DNA of 64,000 nt from [Mycobacterium] vasticus (GCF_020181595.1 NZ_CP084028.1:3173889-3237888); one strand, 5' to 3'. Numbered from the stretch's first letter, positions 1 to 8,672 are shown. Made by a program: numbers and translations. Notes: a model not told the origin generated them from the letters alone.

Positions 1-947
1 GTCGAATTAAGCAGCAGCCGTGGGGTTTCGATGGAGTATCCGGCCACCGCGACGGCCTTCGCGCGCTGCAACCACTCGACCCCACCCGGCTCGTCGTAAT
101 AGACGACGCCGCGTGCCGCTCCGCTGTCGTCGAGTTCGATGCGGACGGCCATGCAGTTGGCTCGGATCTCCACTCCGTGCGCCAGCGCGTCGGGAAGGTG
201 TGTGACGTAGGGGCTTGCTTTGGCATTGACCTTGCAGCCCTGCAGACAGTAGCCGCGGTAGATGCAGTGCGGCCGGTTTCCGAAGGTGCCGTTGACGATT
301 CCCACCGGGCCGACCCGCATCTCGATGCCCAGGTTGCGCGCGCCCTCCCAGAGCTTCGTCGCGGCGCCGGAGACCGGGTGGGGCGACGAAGGGTAGCGGT
401 GCGGGTAGCCCCACGGCCAGTTCTGGCCCGCTACCGGCAGTTCGGCCTCCAGCACCTCATAGTGCCGGCGGAGGTCCTCGTAGTCGATCGGCCAGTCCAC
501 CCCGACTCCATCGGCACTGCGGGTCCGCAGGTCACTGGGATGGAACCTGGGACAGTATCCGGCGTAATGCACCATCGAGCCACCGACTCCGCGCCCGGAG
601 TTGTTCTTGCCCAGCTCGATCGGGTCGTCACCGCCGATGACGCGCTTTTGCGTCCAGTACAGCGAGTGCGAGCCGGCTTCGTCGGAGACCCAGTCGCTGT
701 CGGGATGCCAGAACGGACCGGCTTCGATGATCACGATCCGCCAGCCCGCCCGGGCCAGACGTTGTGCGAGCACCGAACCTCCGGCGCCGGCTCCGACGAT
801 CACCAGATCGATGTCATCGTCGGTCGCGTAGCGGCGCATGGTCTTTTCACCGGGAAGGTCGCGCGCATGCACATCCAACAGGAACCGCGAGTCGTTGTCG
901 GGCGGGCCCAGCGATCCCTTGAGCAGGCCCCGCCAGAAGTCGCCCAC
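1..947 (-). CDS. GMC-family FAD oxidoreductase (3' end beyond window)
   Basis: This is a flavoprotein of the glucose-methanol-choline oxidoreductase family; about 315 N-terminal residues lie inside the window and the C-terminus with the catalytic His is lost at the left edge. An FAD-binding motif GAGAGGSVL lies near residues 52-60 and a GMC signature GRGVGGSMVHYAG near 118-130. The GTG start at 947 shares one base with the TAG stop of the upstream gene (TAGTG), indicating translational coupling. The upstream partner is a gluconate 2-dehydrogenase subunit 3-like protein, so the pair probably forms a membrane-linked sugar or alcohol dehydrogenase. The substrate cannot be read from the sequence. 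A SigF-type promoter precedes the operon. Confidence 0.88.
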   Translation of the reverse strand, partial: MGDFWRGLLKGSLGPPDNDSRFLLDVHARDLPGEKTMRRYATDDDIDLVIVGAGAGGSVLAQRLARAGWRIVIIEAGPFWHPDSDWVSDEAGSHSLYWTQKRVIGGDDPIELGKNNSGRGVGGSMVHYAGYCPRFHPSDLRTRSADGVGVDWPIDYEDLRRHYEVLEAELPVAGQNWPWGYPHRYPSSPHPVSGAATKLWEGARNLGIEMRVGPVGIVNGTFGNRPHCIYRGYCLQGCKVNAKASPYVTHLPDALAHGVEIRANCMAVRIELDDSGAARGVVYYDEPGGVEWLQRAKAVAVAGYSIETPRLLLNS

Positions 948-1699
948 TACGACTCCTCTTCTCGCACCAACCGCACCGGATCCTTGGCGATGGCACCGCG
1001 GGTTTCGAACGGTTCGCGCCCGGCGGACGCACCACTCGCTCCGCCCAGCCGCATGAAGCCGCGCGGGTAGGCCGGCCCGCCGAACCCGATCTCGTTCCAC
1101 GCCCACGGGTGTGAATAGAACGCGGACAGCGTCATGCGCATACACACCGACCAGGCTCGGCTGACGTTGAGCCGCGACCAGCTGTCGCCCTGCAGCCAGC
1201 CTCGGGAGAAGGCATCGACCAGTGCCAGCTGCGTGGTGACCTCGGCCTCGGCGAACGACGCCGTGCCGTACCGCTCCCGGGCGGACTCGTCCAGGCCGCG
1301 CAGCACCAGACGCCAGGTGTCCCGATCGTCGGGCATGTCCGCGTACTGGTAGCCGTCGAGTCGGCCATCGGCCAGCTTGCTGTCGACGAACTCGGCGACC
1401 GGAATTCGAGGTTCGTCGTCCTGGTCGAGCACGATGTCGCAGAACGCCCGCAGCGTGGGTTCCTCGTCGGCGCCGAAGAACCGCAGCGGACCCGGCGACT
1501 CCAACCGCGCGAGCACCACCGCCCGGGTGGCCTCGTCCCAGCTGTCGGTGGTATCGAGCACATCGAAGTCCGGGTAACGACCGATCATCTGCGGTGTCGT
1601 GCCGCGGCGTTGCCTGGGCAGCCACGACGGGTGCGGGGGCTGACGGCCGGCCCGCAGGTTCGGCAGGTGATCGGGCCGGGAGGTGTCCGCCACGAGCAC
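947..1699 (-). CDS. gluconate 2-dehydrogenase subunit 3-family protein
   Basis: This 250-residue protein resembles the small (gamma) subunit family that accompanies GMC-type dehydrogenases such as gluconate 2-dehydrogenase. Supporting features are the segment FFGADEEPTLRAFCDIVL followed by an Asp-rich stretch, and a conserved C-terminal region (FYSHPWAWNEIGFGGPAYPRG) typical of actinobacterial members. I see no classic Tat twin-arginine signal, although RQRRG occurs near residue 30. The GTG start at 1699 lies one base after the TGA of the upstream membrane protein; an internal ATG at 1588 is a weaker alternative. It is the middle gene of a three-gene operon and probably helps maturation or membrane attachment of the FAD subunit downstream. 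Confidence 0.82.
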   Translation of the reverse strand: MLVADTSRPDHLPNLRAGRQPPHPSWLPRQRRGTTPQMIGRYPDFDVLDTTDSWDEATRAVVLARLESPGPLRFFGADEEPTLRAFCDIVLDQDDEPRIPVAEFVDSKLADGRLDGYQYADMPDDRDTWRLVLRGLDESARERYGTASFAEAEVTTQLALVDAFSRGWLQGDSWSRLNVSRAWSVCMRMTLSAFYSHPWAWNEIGFGGPAYPRGFMRLGGASGASAGREPFETRGAIAKDPVRLVREEES

Positions 1700-1700
1700 C

Positions 1701-2198
1701 TCAGCGTTCGCGGCGCAGGACCGCGGCCAGCAGGCCCATCCCGCCGACCATCGCCATCAGGCCGGGTGCGGCGATCGGTGGGCCCATCGGCACGTTGTAG
1801 GACGCCATCTTCCAACCGCCCGGTTTGCGGGCGACCCCACGGGCATGCAGGTACTCACCCAGCAGGCCGTCGGCGGCATAGATGCCGGCGGTCAAGGGCA
1901 GCCAGCGTTTGGCCCAGCGGCGGGAGACCACACCGCCGATGCCAGCCACCACCACCGGCGGCGTGACAAGCACCGGGCTCCACATCCATTTGTTGCCGAA
2001 GCCGGCCTTGTAATGCTCGAGATAGATCTCGGCGGTGGTCACCACTGCAGCGAACGCGGTCATCGCCGAAAGCGACCTCTCGAAGCGGCCATGTGCCACA
2101 TTGCGCAGCATTCGGTCCACGAGGTCGCCGGATTCGCCGATCCACTCCGCGTGACTGCCTTCCCGCAAACCGGATTCGCCGGTGCCCAGCAACGTCAT
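1701..2198 (-). CDS. small integral membrane protein heading the GMC operon
   Basis: This is a 165-residue protein of unknown function with about three or four hydrophobic segments (for example AMTAFAAVVTTAEI, VVVAGIGGVV, GLMAMVGGMGLLAAVL) and a short basic tail. It is the first gene of the operon with the subunit 3-like and GMC genes, separated from the next start by one base. It may be the membrane anchor of that dehydrogenase; this is inferred from position only. The ATG at 2198 has AAGGA directly in front with very short spacing. A SigF-type promoter lies just upstream, so the mRNA leader would be very short. Confidence 0.7.
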   Translation of the reverse strand: MTLLGTGESGLREGSHAEWIGESGDLVDRMLRNVAHGRFERSLSAMTAFAAVVTTAEIYLEHYKAGFGNKWMWSPVLVTPPVVVAGIGGVVSRRWAKRWLPLTAGIYAADGLLGEYLHARGVARKPGGWKMASYNVPMGPPIAAPGLMAMVGGMGLLAAVLRRER

Positions 2199-2208
2199 TC
2201 CTTGGCCG

Positions 2209-2234
2209 TACCCCGCACGAAAGCGCACCAAACC
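2209..2234 (-). promoter_or_regulatory. SigF-type promoter for the GMC operon
   Basis: On the minus strand GGTTT (2234-2230) and GGGTA (2213-2209) are separated by exactly 16 bases. This matches the mycobacterial SigF consensus (GGTTT-N15-17-GGGTA) at every position. Transcription would start only a few bases before the ATG at 2198. The sigF gene is in the same window. Confidence 0.75.
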
Positions 2235-2277
2235 TGCCCTGAGCTGGTGCCGCGCAACCCCAGCTTTCGCAACCCCA

Positions 2278-2303
2278 GGTTTCGCGCACAGATGAAGTGG
2301 GAA
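2278..2303 (+). promoter_or_regulatory. SigF-like promoter, divergent from the GMC operon promoter
   Basis: GGTTT (2278-2282), 16 bases, then GGGAA (2299-2303): a perfect -35 element and one mismatch in the -10 element. It faces the small membrane protein genes at 2343 and 2617, giving back-to-back SigF-type promoters in one 144-base spacer. Confidence 0.55.
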
Positions 2304-2342
2304 TCTCCAATCGATGCATGAAGATGCACGGAGGAGGGCGAG

Positions 2343-2588
2343 ATGAGGGCTGGCGGACTTCTCGGAATCATCGTCTTCGCGTGGCTGCTCATCGGAGTCC
2401 TGGCCACCTGGCAACGGGACTATTTCCGCGGCGGTCAAACCAGTTGCGCTACCGCGGGAACCATTGCGCTGACCACGCTCGCCGGACCACTGAACTACTT
2501 CGGCGCGAATCCCGTCGTAACGGATTGCCGGTTACCGGAAGCGCTTTCACTTGCGCCGCAGCGACTGGCTGCGGCGATACCACGGTAG
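2343..2588 (+). CDS. small membrane/secreted hypothetical protein
   Basis: This 81-residue protein has one N-terminal hydrophobic helix (LLGIIVFAWLLIGVLATW) followed by a polar part with two cysteines (Cys35 and Cys62 approximately) and a second weak hydrophobic stretch. The start is set by a strong AGGAGG six bases or so before ATG 2343. I do not recognise a named function. It sits 28 bases before a DUF6131-like gene and behind a SigF-like promoter, so a role in envelope stress is plausible but only inferred. Confidence 0.7.
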   Translation: MRAGGLLGIIVFAWLLIGVLATWQRDYFRGGQTSCATAGTIALTTLAGPLNYFGANPVVTDCRLPEALSLAPQRLAAAIPR

Positions 2589-2616
2589 TCCCCGTTGAGA
2601 GGAGTTGAGTGGTGAG

Positions 2617-2772
2617 ATGATTGCCCTCGGAGTGATTCTGCTGATCCTGGGATTCGTCCTCAACATTCAGGTGTTGTGGTCGATCGGCGTCATCCTGCTG
2701 GTCGTCGGAGCGGTGCTGTGGATTCTGGGCTCGATCGGACGCCCGGTGGCCGGCCGGCGATACTGGTATTGA
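2617..2772 (+). CDS. DUF6131-type 51-residue membrane protein, copy 1
   Basis: This is a 51-residue, almost entirely hydrophobic protein with two predicted membrane helices and a basic, aromatic tail (GRRYWY). It matches the small DUF6131 family seen in mycobacteria. A ribosome site GAGAGGAG lies upstream. A clear paralog of the same length is encoded at 11113-11268 on the other strand: both begin MI-LG, share LLILG, VLW, IG and LLV, and end RPV-GRR-WY. Both copies lie downstream of SigF-type promoters. The function is unknown. Confidence 0.8.
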   Translation: MIALGVILLILGFVLNIQVLWSIGVILLVVGAVLWILGSIGRPVAGRRYWY

Positions 2773-2870
2773 TCCCACGACCCGGTCCGCTTATCTGCCC
2801 GGGCATGAGTCCCCGGCGCTAGACTGGTCGGGTTCTGCGTCGCCCACTCGGGGGATGAGAGGCACGTGCG

Positions 2871-3823
2871 ATGGTTGGCAGTTCGCTGCTCGATCACGAC
2901 TCCTTCATCCATGTCGCATTGTTCTACCGGTCGATGCACGAATACCTTGACGTACTCGTGCCTTTCGTCGCCGCTGGCGTAGCTGACGGGGACGCGGTTC
3001 TGGTGGCGGTCCCCGAGCCGAACCTGTCGCTGCTGCGAACCGCGCTGGGCGACACCGCCGACATGGTGACGCTGCTCGACATGAGCCGGGCTGGACGAAA
3101 CCCCGGACACATCCTCGGCGGAGTCCTGGGATCCTTCGCCGAACGCCATCCGACGCGACTGCCACGGATGATCGGTGAACAGGTCTGGGAGGCCGCTCCG
3201 AGTTGGAGTATCCGGCGTGCGTGCAGCACGAGGCGTTGATCAACCAGGCCTTCAACGGCCGCGACGGCACGGTGATCTGCCCCTACGATGCCACCCGTCT
3301 GCCGGCCGACGTCCTGCGCGACGCCGAGGTCACCCATCCACGACTGCGCAGCTCCGGGCAGGCCGACAAACCCAGCCCGGGTTTCTCCCCCGACATCATC
3401 TGGGCGCGTTACAACGAACCACTGCCGGGCAGCCCGACCGCGGCCACCTATTCCATCAACCGGCTCGCCGATCTGGCCGGCGCGCGTTCGTTCGCCGCCA
3501 AGTACGCCCGGTGGTTCGGTATGTCCGGCCAGGACATCGCAGGCCTGCAATTGATCGTCAACGAACTCGCGACGAACAGTCTGCAGCACGCACGCGGGCC
3601 GCGCGCACTGTACTTGTGGGCGGCCGACGGCCAACTGGTCTGCCAGGTACGCGACTCCGGGCGGCTGGAGGATCCGATGGCGGGACGCCGGCCGATCAAC
3701 CGCAACGTCGCGCACGGACGTGGCCTGTTCGTGGTCAACGCCACCGCGGACCTGGTACGCATCCACGCCACCGCGTCCGGAACCACGGTGCAGGCACATC
3801 TGCGGATAACGGAGCCGGCATGA
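2871..3823 (+). pseudogene. MEDS-domain plus HATPase (anti-sigma kinase-like) protein, split by a frameshift
   Basis: Two reading frames together encode one protein of about 317 residues. The first part (from ATG 2871) is a MEDS sensor domain with the typical HVALFYRS and EYLDVLVPFV motifs. The second part (to TGA 3823) is an RsbW-like HATPase domain with the N-box IVNELATNSLQHA and the glycine motif GRGLFVVNA. The frames join if one G is restored in GGGAGG at 3188-3193, turning WEAAPSW into WEGRSELEYPAC. It is therefore a recent inactivation or a sequencing error. It overlaps the downstream MEDS-STAS gene by ATGA. Intact, it would be a sensory anti-sigma factor. Confidence 0.8.
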
Positions 3824-4692
3824 GCATCGGCCGGCAGAACCCGACCGGCGAGTTCGGCCACCTCGGCTGGGCATACACCGACCACGGCGAGTTCCTGCAC
3901 CGCGCTGCGCAATACCTCGAGGTCGGACTCAACCTGGGTCAGCAGGTCGCCTACGTCGGCGACGACGACCCCTCGAATCTTCGAGCCGGTCTTGCCGCGG
4001 CCGGGCTCGGCGCCGACGCGGGCGACGTCGACGTCAAGGCCGTGCCGGAACACTTCATCTTCCAGGCGCGCGGCGACGTCGTCGATGCCGAACGAATGGC
4101 GGAACGGTATGCGTCGGCCGCGCGCGCCGCCGTCGCCAGGGGCTACAACGGCCTGCGGGTCGTCGTCGACGTCACGGCGGTGGCACGAACGCCGGCACAG
4201 CGAGAGGCGCAGGCGGCTCTGGAAATCCTTGGGGGACGGCGGATCTCCACGCTCCCTGTCGCAGCGATGTGCGCCTATGACGCCACCGAACTCGGCGACG
4301 GCGCAGCAGACGGGTTGCTCTGCCTACACCCGATGGCCGGCCCCGCTCCGGTCCCGTTTCAGCTGTATGGCCAATCTGCTCAACACAATGCGATCGCACT
4401 GGCCGGGCACCTCGACGCCGCGGGCGAGTCCCTTTTCGCGGCCGCCTTGCAGCGAATCCTTCCCCTGGTGAAGCACCCCACCGTGGACATCGATGCGCGG
4501 AATTTGGAGTTCGTCGGACACCGGCAGCTCAGCCTGCTCGACCGTTGCTGCGCCGCGCACGGTCTGGTGGCGGTGCTGCGTAGCGATCGGCCGGTGGTGC
4601 AACGACTGGTCAACCTGCTCGGCTTCGACAATGTCCGCGTCGGCATGGCGGGGTGGCCGAGCTCGCCGATGAGCCACGACTATGCCGGATAG
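3820..4692 (+). CDS. MEDS-domain/STAS-like anti-anti-sigma protein
   Basis: This 290-residue protein has an N-terminal MEDS sensor domain (HLGWAYTDHGEFLHRAAQYL, then a long RGDVVDAERM region) and a C-terminal STAS-like part (HPTVDIDARNLEFVGHRQLS). The family is found with RsbW-like kinases in actinobacteria and is thought to sense small molecules, possibly in partner switching. It overlaps the frameshifted MEDS-ATPase gene by ATGA and was presumably its antagonist. If that kinase is really broken, this protein may have lost its partner or may act on the RsbW at 17679-18116. Its 3' end overlaps the convergent CDGSH gene by 13 bases. Confidence 0.82.
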   Translation: MSIGRQNPTGEFGHLGWAYTDHGEFLHRAAQYLEVGLNLGQQVAYVGDDDPSNLRAGLAAAGLGADAGDVDVKAVPEHFIFQARGDVVDAERMAERYASAARAAVARGYNGLRVVVDVTAVARTPAQREAQAALEILGGRRISTLPVAAMCAYDATELGDGAADGLLCLHPMAGPAPVPFQLYGQSAQHNAIALAGHLDAAGESLFAAALQRILPLVKHPTVDIDARNLEFVGHRQLSLLDRCCAAHGLVAVLRSDRPVVQRLVNLLGFDNVRVGMAGWPSSPMSHDYAG

Positions 4693-4913
4693 TCGGGCTG
4701 GGCACTGATCGGCTCAGCCGCGGCGCGGCGTTCCCGTCGCCGATGACTGGTATCACAGAGCGGGTAGATGCGGCTGGCCCCACAGGTACAGATGGCCACC
4801 ATGAACCGATCCGACTCGACGACCCCGGCGGGCGTCTCGATACGCACCGGTCCCGATACCAACACCGGGCCGTTGCGCACCGGCTTCACCAGCCGCGGCC
4901 GCTCGGCACTCAC
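4680..4913 (-). CDS. CDGSH-type iron-sulfur protein
   Basis: This 77-residue protein carries the CDGSH signature: C42-T-C44, then Ser, Pro, C53-D and H57. These would be the three Cys and one His ligands of a [2Fe-2S] cluster. The usual CDGSH glycine is replaced (CDTSH), which is tolerated in some family members. The GTG start at 4913 overlaps the TGA of the upstream methyltransferase gene (GTGA), so the two are co-translated. The likely role is electron transfer or redox sensing. The 3' end overlaps the convergent MEDS-STAS gene. Confidence 0.85.
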   Translation of the reverse strand: MSAERPRLVKPVRNGPVLVSGPVRIETPAGVVESDRFMVAICTCGASRIYPLCDTSHRRRERRAAAEPISAQPDYPA

Positions 4914-5605
4914 GGCTTGTCCGCCCGAATCACCACCAGCTGCTCTTCGCGGCACCCTCGGGGGATCCGCCCGGTTCGTTCCAGCCATCCGGCCCGCGCC
5001 GAGAGCACCGGGCCGAACGAGATCCACTGTGACGCCACGATCTCGGCGTCCAGGCCGCTGTCTCGCAACGCTTTCAGCGATCGACCGACATCGGCAAGTG
5101 CCGATTGGACCAGCAGCACCGAGCCGCCCCCGCGCAATAACGTGGCAGCGCAGTGACACAGCGGGTCGAGCATGATCCGGCCGTCGACGCCACCGTTCCA
5201 CGACAACTCCGGGCCGGCCACGGCCGGGATCCGGCCGCCGTGAGGTGGGCCGGGCACATAGGGCGGGTTCGACACCACCAGGTCGAACGGCTGGCAGGCC
5301 AGAGCGCAGATCCAGGAACCGTGCCGGATATCCACTTCGACACCCGCGACGCGCGCGTTGTCCCGCGAGCACCGCGCCGCACGCGCGCAGATGTCGAACG
5401 CTGTGACACTGCCGGCACCCATCTGGGCCGCCGCAATCGCCACGACCCCGGATCCGGTGCACAAATCGAGCACCCGGCTCCCGCGGACCAGCCCGGAGAC
5501 TTCCATGGTGTCGATCAGCAGGTGTGAATCCTGCTGCGGCGCATAAACTCCGGCCGGGGTCAGCAAGTCGGGCCTGACGATGCGAGCAGCGGTGATGGGG
5601 TTCAC
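4910..5605 (-). CDS. HemK/PrmC-like class I methyltransferase
   Basis: This 231-residue SAM-dependent methyltransferase has the SAM loop VLDLCTGSGVVAIAAA near residues 45-60 and the NPPY catalytic tetrapeptide (VVSNPPYVPGPP), the hallmark of enzymes that methylate amide or amino nitrogens. It lacks the N-terminal helical domain of true PrmC, so the substrate may differ from release factor glutamine. The ATG at 5605 lies close behind a SigF-like promoter. It is coupled to the CDGSH gene by a GTGA overlap. Confidence 0.85.
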   Translation of the reverse strand: MNPITAARIVRPDLLTPAGVYAPQQDSHLLIDTMEVSGLVRGSRVLDLCTGSGVVAIAAAQMGAGSVTAFDICARAARCSRDNARVAGVEVDIRHGSWICALACQPFDLVVSNPPYVPGPPHGGRIPAVAGPELSWNGGVDGRIMLDPLCHCAATLLRGGGSVLLVQSALADVGRSLKALRDSGLDAEIVASQWISFGPVLSARAGWLERTGRIPRGCREEQLVVIRADKP

Positions 5606-5615
5606 TCAGCCGGTT

Positions 5616-5641
5616 TACCCGACCGCGGCGGCGGACAAACG
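5616..5641 (-). promoter_or_regulatory. SigF-like promoter for the methyltransferase-CDGSH operon
   Basis: On the minus strand CGTTT (5641-5637), 16 bases, then GGGTA (5620-5616): a perfect -10 and one mismatch in the -35. The distance to ATG 5605 leaves almost no leader, as at the other SigF-type sites in this window. Confidence 0.55.
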
Positions 5642-5690
5642 CCCCGAACCCCCGCGCATATCCGTTCCGCGTCAGGGGTAGTCCCCAGCT

Positions 5691-6803
5691 ATGACTCTGC
5701 GCGCCGCCACCGCGATCCCCATCGAATCCGTCGAGGTCTCGGCGTACTCGATCCCCACCGACGCCCCGGAGTCCGACGGCACCCTGACGTGGGACTCGAC
5801 CGTCCTGGTGCTGGTCGGCGTGCGCGCCGGAGGGCTGGTGGGAACCGGCTACACCTATGCCGGCACCGCGGCGGCCACCGTGGTGAGGTGCATGCTGGCC
5901 GACGTCATCACCGGCGAGGACGCGTTGCAGCCGCCGGCCCGGTGGGCCGCGATGCAGCACGCGGTGCGCAACATGGGCAAGCCGGGGGTGGTCGCAATGG
6001 CGGTCTCGGCGGTCGACATCGCACTGTGGGACCTGCTGGCCCGCCTGCTCGACGAGCCGCTGACCGTCACGCTCGGCGCCGTCCGCGACGCCACCCCGAT
6101 CTACGGCAGCGGCGGATTCACCTCCTACGACAACGCCACCCTGTGCGAGCAGTTGTGCGGGTGGGCCGACGCCGGAATCCCCCGGGTCAAGATGAAGGTG
6201 GGGCGCGATCCGGATGCCGACGCCGGCCGGGTTGCCGCGGCCCACTCGGCGATCGGCGGCGGGATCGAGTTGTATGTCGACGCCAACGGCGCTTACCACC
6301 GCAAGCAGGCCTTGTGGTGGGCGGAGCGTTTCGCCGATTTCGGGGTGCGGTGGTTCGAGGAACCGGTCAGCTCCGATGATCTCGACGGCCTGCGCCAACT
6401 GACCGAGCACGGGCCACCCGGTATGGACATCGCCGCCGGCGAATACGGCTATCACCTACCGTATTTCGAGCACATGCTGGCCGCGGGCGCGGTGGACTGC
6501 CTGCAGGCCGACGTCACCCGGGCGCTGGGGATTACCGGCGTGCTCAAAGTCGGTGCGCTCTGCGATGCCCGGGGCATCGATCTTTCCCTGCACTGCGCAC
6601 CGCAGATCAGCGGTCAAGTCGGCACCGCGCTGTGGCATCTGCGCCATCTCGAATACTTCCACGACCATGTGCGGATCGAAGGGCTGGCGTTCGACGGTAC
6701 CAGCGACCCGCAGCCGGGCGGAGTGCTGCGCCCGGACCGCTCGGCCCCCGGGCACGGCCTGACCGTCAAATCCGCTGACCTCGAACAGTTCCGAGTCGCC
6801 TGA
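5691..6803 (+). CDS. enolase-superfamily (mandelate racemase/muconate lactonizing) enzyme
   Basis: This 370-residue enzyme has the usual capping domain followed by a beta/alpha barrel. Visible active-site elements are the KMK motif (K167, K169), metal ligands D197, E223 or E224 and E251, and a base-type His near residue 301 preceded by D274. This KxK plus His-Asp arrangement fits the mandelate-racemase subgroup that abstracts a proton alpha to a carboxylate, often in acid-sugar dehydration. The substrate cannot be told. It stands alone, divergent from the methyltransferase operon and convergent with the TPP enzyme. Confidence 0.85.
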   Translation: MTLRAATAIPIESVEVSAYSIPTDAPESDGTLTWDSTVLVLVGVRAGGLVGTGYTYAGTAAATVVRCMLADVITGEDALQPPARWAAMQHAVRNMGKPGVVAMAVSAVDIALWDLLARLLDEPLTVTLGAVRDATPIYGSGGFTSYDNATLCEQLCGWADAGIPRVKMKVGRDPDADAGRVAAAHSAIGGGIELYVDANGAYHRKQALWWAERFADFGVRWFEEPVSSDDLDGLRQLTEHGPPGMDIAAGEYGYHLPYFEHMLAAGAVDCLQADVTRALGITGVLKVGALCDARGIDLSLHCAPQISGQVGTALWHLRHLEYFHDHVRIEGLAFDGTSDPQPGGVLRPDRSAPGHGLTVKSADLEQFRVA

Positions 6804-6842
6804 ATCAGACGGCAGCGGCTGTCGCACCCGATTGCTCACCGC

Positions 6843-8672
6843 TCAATCGTTGTCGCGCAGATCGCGCACGGTCTGGCGCGCCGACTCGGTGAACTCGTGC
6901 AACTTCTGCTTGGCATTCTTGGTGGCGATGCTGACCCGGTCCGGGTCCTTGATCATCGCCTTGGCGGTGTTCGTCGCGATGTCCATCCGGATCTGCGGCG
7001 GAACCGGTGCGATATCCGGGTCCACCACCACTTCCAGCACCACCGGGGTCGGCGCCGCCAGAGCCTGGTCCCAGGCATGCCCGATGTTCTTCGGGTCGTC
7101 GCAGCGGATACCGGTCAGCCCGAGCAGGTTGGCGAACTCGGCGTACGGCACATCCGGAATGTGTTGTGATCCCTCGAACTTCTTCTCCCCGCCCATCGCC
7201 CGCTGCTCGAAGGTGACCTGGTTGAGGTCCTGGTTGTTGAACACGCAGAAGATCAGCGGGCCCTTCGACAGCCGCTCCTTGTACCGCTTGACGGTGATCA
7301 TCTCGGCCATGCCGTTCATCTGGAACACGCCGTCGCCGACCAGTGCGATCACCGGGCGGCCCGGGTGCGCCAGCTTGGCGGCGATCGCATACGGGGTGCC
7401 GGGTCCCATGGTGGCGAGGTTGCCGGCCAGCGACGCCGCCATGCCGGGTCGTAGCCGCAGATGCCGGGCCCACCAGTTGGCGACCGAGCCCGCATCGGTG
7501 GTGATGACGGAGTTGTCGGGCAGCCGCTTGGACAGCTCATGCACCACGACCTCCGGGTTGAGCGGGCTGGCTTTGTCGTGGGCCCGCTTGTCGAGCACCC
7601 GCCACCACTCGGCGACCTCGCCTTCGATCTTCTTGCGCCAGGACCGGTCGTCCTTGCGCTTGAGTAGCGGAATCAGTTCTTGCAGGGTGTCTTTCGAATC
7701 GCCGATCAGATTGGCATCCATCGGATACCGGACACCGATCATCCGGCCGTCGTGGTTGATCTCCACGCCCCGGCACTGCCCTTCCTTGGGCAGCCATTCG
7801 GAGTAGGGAAAGCTGGATCCGATCATGAAAAGCGTGTCGGCGCCGGACATCATCGCTTCGCTGGCGGTGGAGCCGAGCAGTCCGATCGGGCCGGTGACAT
7901 AGGGCAGATCGTCGGGCAGCGAAGCCCGGCCCAGTGAGGTCTTGGCTACGCCGGCACCGAGCAACTCGGCAACCTGCACCACTTCCTCAGAAGCGTCGGC
8001 GGCGCCGGCACCGACCAGAATCGCCACCTTCTCGGAGTCGTTGAGAATGTCGGCCGCCTTCTGCAGTTCGGGTTGCGCCGGCAACATCCGCGGTTTGGAC
8101 CAGCCGACACCGCTGAACACCGCACCGTGTACCCGCGGCGGCGACGGCACCGCGTCCTCTTCGGCGACATCCTCGGGCAGGATGATGGTGGCCACCGTCC
8201 GGTTGGTCAGAGCCATCTTGCACGCCCGGTCCACCAGATGTCGCGCCTGCTCCGGCGCCATGCAGATCTGCACGAAGTCCGACGAGACGTCCTTGTAGAG
8301 CGACAGCGGGTCGATCTCCTGCTGGAACGCCGCACCCAGCGACATCCGCTTCTGCTGACCCACGATCGCGACCACCGGCTGGTGGTCGAGCTTGGCGTCG
8401 TAGAGCCCGTTGAGCAGGTGGATCGCCCCGCCGCCGGAGGTGGCCAGGCAGCAGCCGAGCTCGCCGGTGAACTTCGCGTGGCCGGTCGCCATGAAGGCGG
8501 CCATCTCCTCATGGCGGGGCTGGATGAGTTCCGGATCGCCATCAGCCCGGTCGAGGGCGCCCAGCATGGAGAGGATGCCGTCACCGGGATATCCGAAGAT
8601 CCGGTGCACTCCCCACTGCCTGAGTCGGTCGATGATGAAGTCCGCGGTTTTCAGCTTCCGAGTCAACTGCAC
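6843..8672 (-). CDS. thiamine-diphosphate-dependent pyruvate oxidase/dehydrogenase-like enzyme
   Basis: This 609-residue enzyme has the three-domain layout of acetolactate synthase and pyruvate oxidase. The catalytic Glu is in RHEEMAAF near residue 53, the central domain is nucleotide-binding, and the C-terminal TPP motif runs from GDGVFQMNG to FNNQDLNQV. The family resemblance is to PoxB-type pyruvate:quinone enzymes more than to IlvB. I chose GTG 8672 because AAGGGGAG stands seven bases before it; an upstream GTG at 8696 has no such site. A perfect SigF-type promoter lies at 8721-8746, suggesting a role in stationary phase or stress metabolism. The C-terminal 60 residues are charged and may form a membrane-binding tail. 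Confidence 0.85.
   Translation of the reverse strand: MQLTRKLKTADFIIDRLRQWGVHRIFGYPGDGILSMLGALDRADGDPELIQPRHEEMAAFMATGHAKFTGELGCCLATSGGGAIHLLNGLYDAKLDHQPVVAIVGQQKRMSLGAAFQQEIDPLSLYKDVSSDFVQICMAPEQARHLVDRACKMALTNRTVATIILPEDVAEEDAVPSPPRVHGAVFSGVGWSKPRMLPAQPELQKAADILNDSEKVAILVGAGAADASEEVVQVAELLGAGVAKTSLGRASLPDDLPYVTGPIGLLGSTASEAMMSGADTLFMIGSSFPYSEWLPKEGQCRGVEINHDGRMIGVRYPMDANLIGDSKDTLQELIPLLKRKDDRSWRKKIEGEVAEWWRVLDKRAHDKASPLNPEVVVHELSKRLPDNSVITTDAGSVANWWARHLRLRPGMAASLAGNLATMGPGTPYAIAAKLAHPGRPVIALVGDGVFQMNGMAEMITVKRYKERLSKGPLIFCVFNNQDLNQVTFEQRAMGGEKKFEGSQHIPDVPYAEFANLLGLTGIRCDDPKNIGHAWDQALAAPTPVVLEVVVDPDIAPVPPQIRMDIATNTAKAMIKDPDRVSIATKNAKQKLHEFTESARQTVRDLRDND

Noticed and set aside
3184..3200. 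Programmed -1 frameshift in the MEDS-ATPase gene
   Set aside because: No slippery heptamer or downstream pseudoknot was seen; a simple one-base deletion in GGGAGG explains the data better.
4680..6455. 591-codon open frame on the minus strand
   Set aside because: Only its last 77 codons (the CDGSH protein) are real; the rest lies opposite the methyltransferase and enolase-superfamily genes and has the biased composition of a shadow frame in high-GC DNA.
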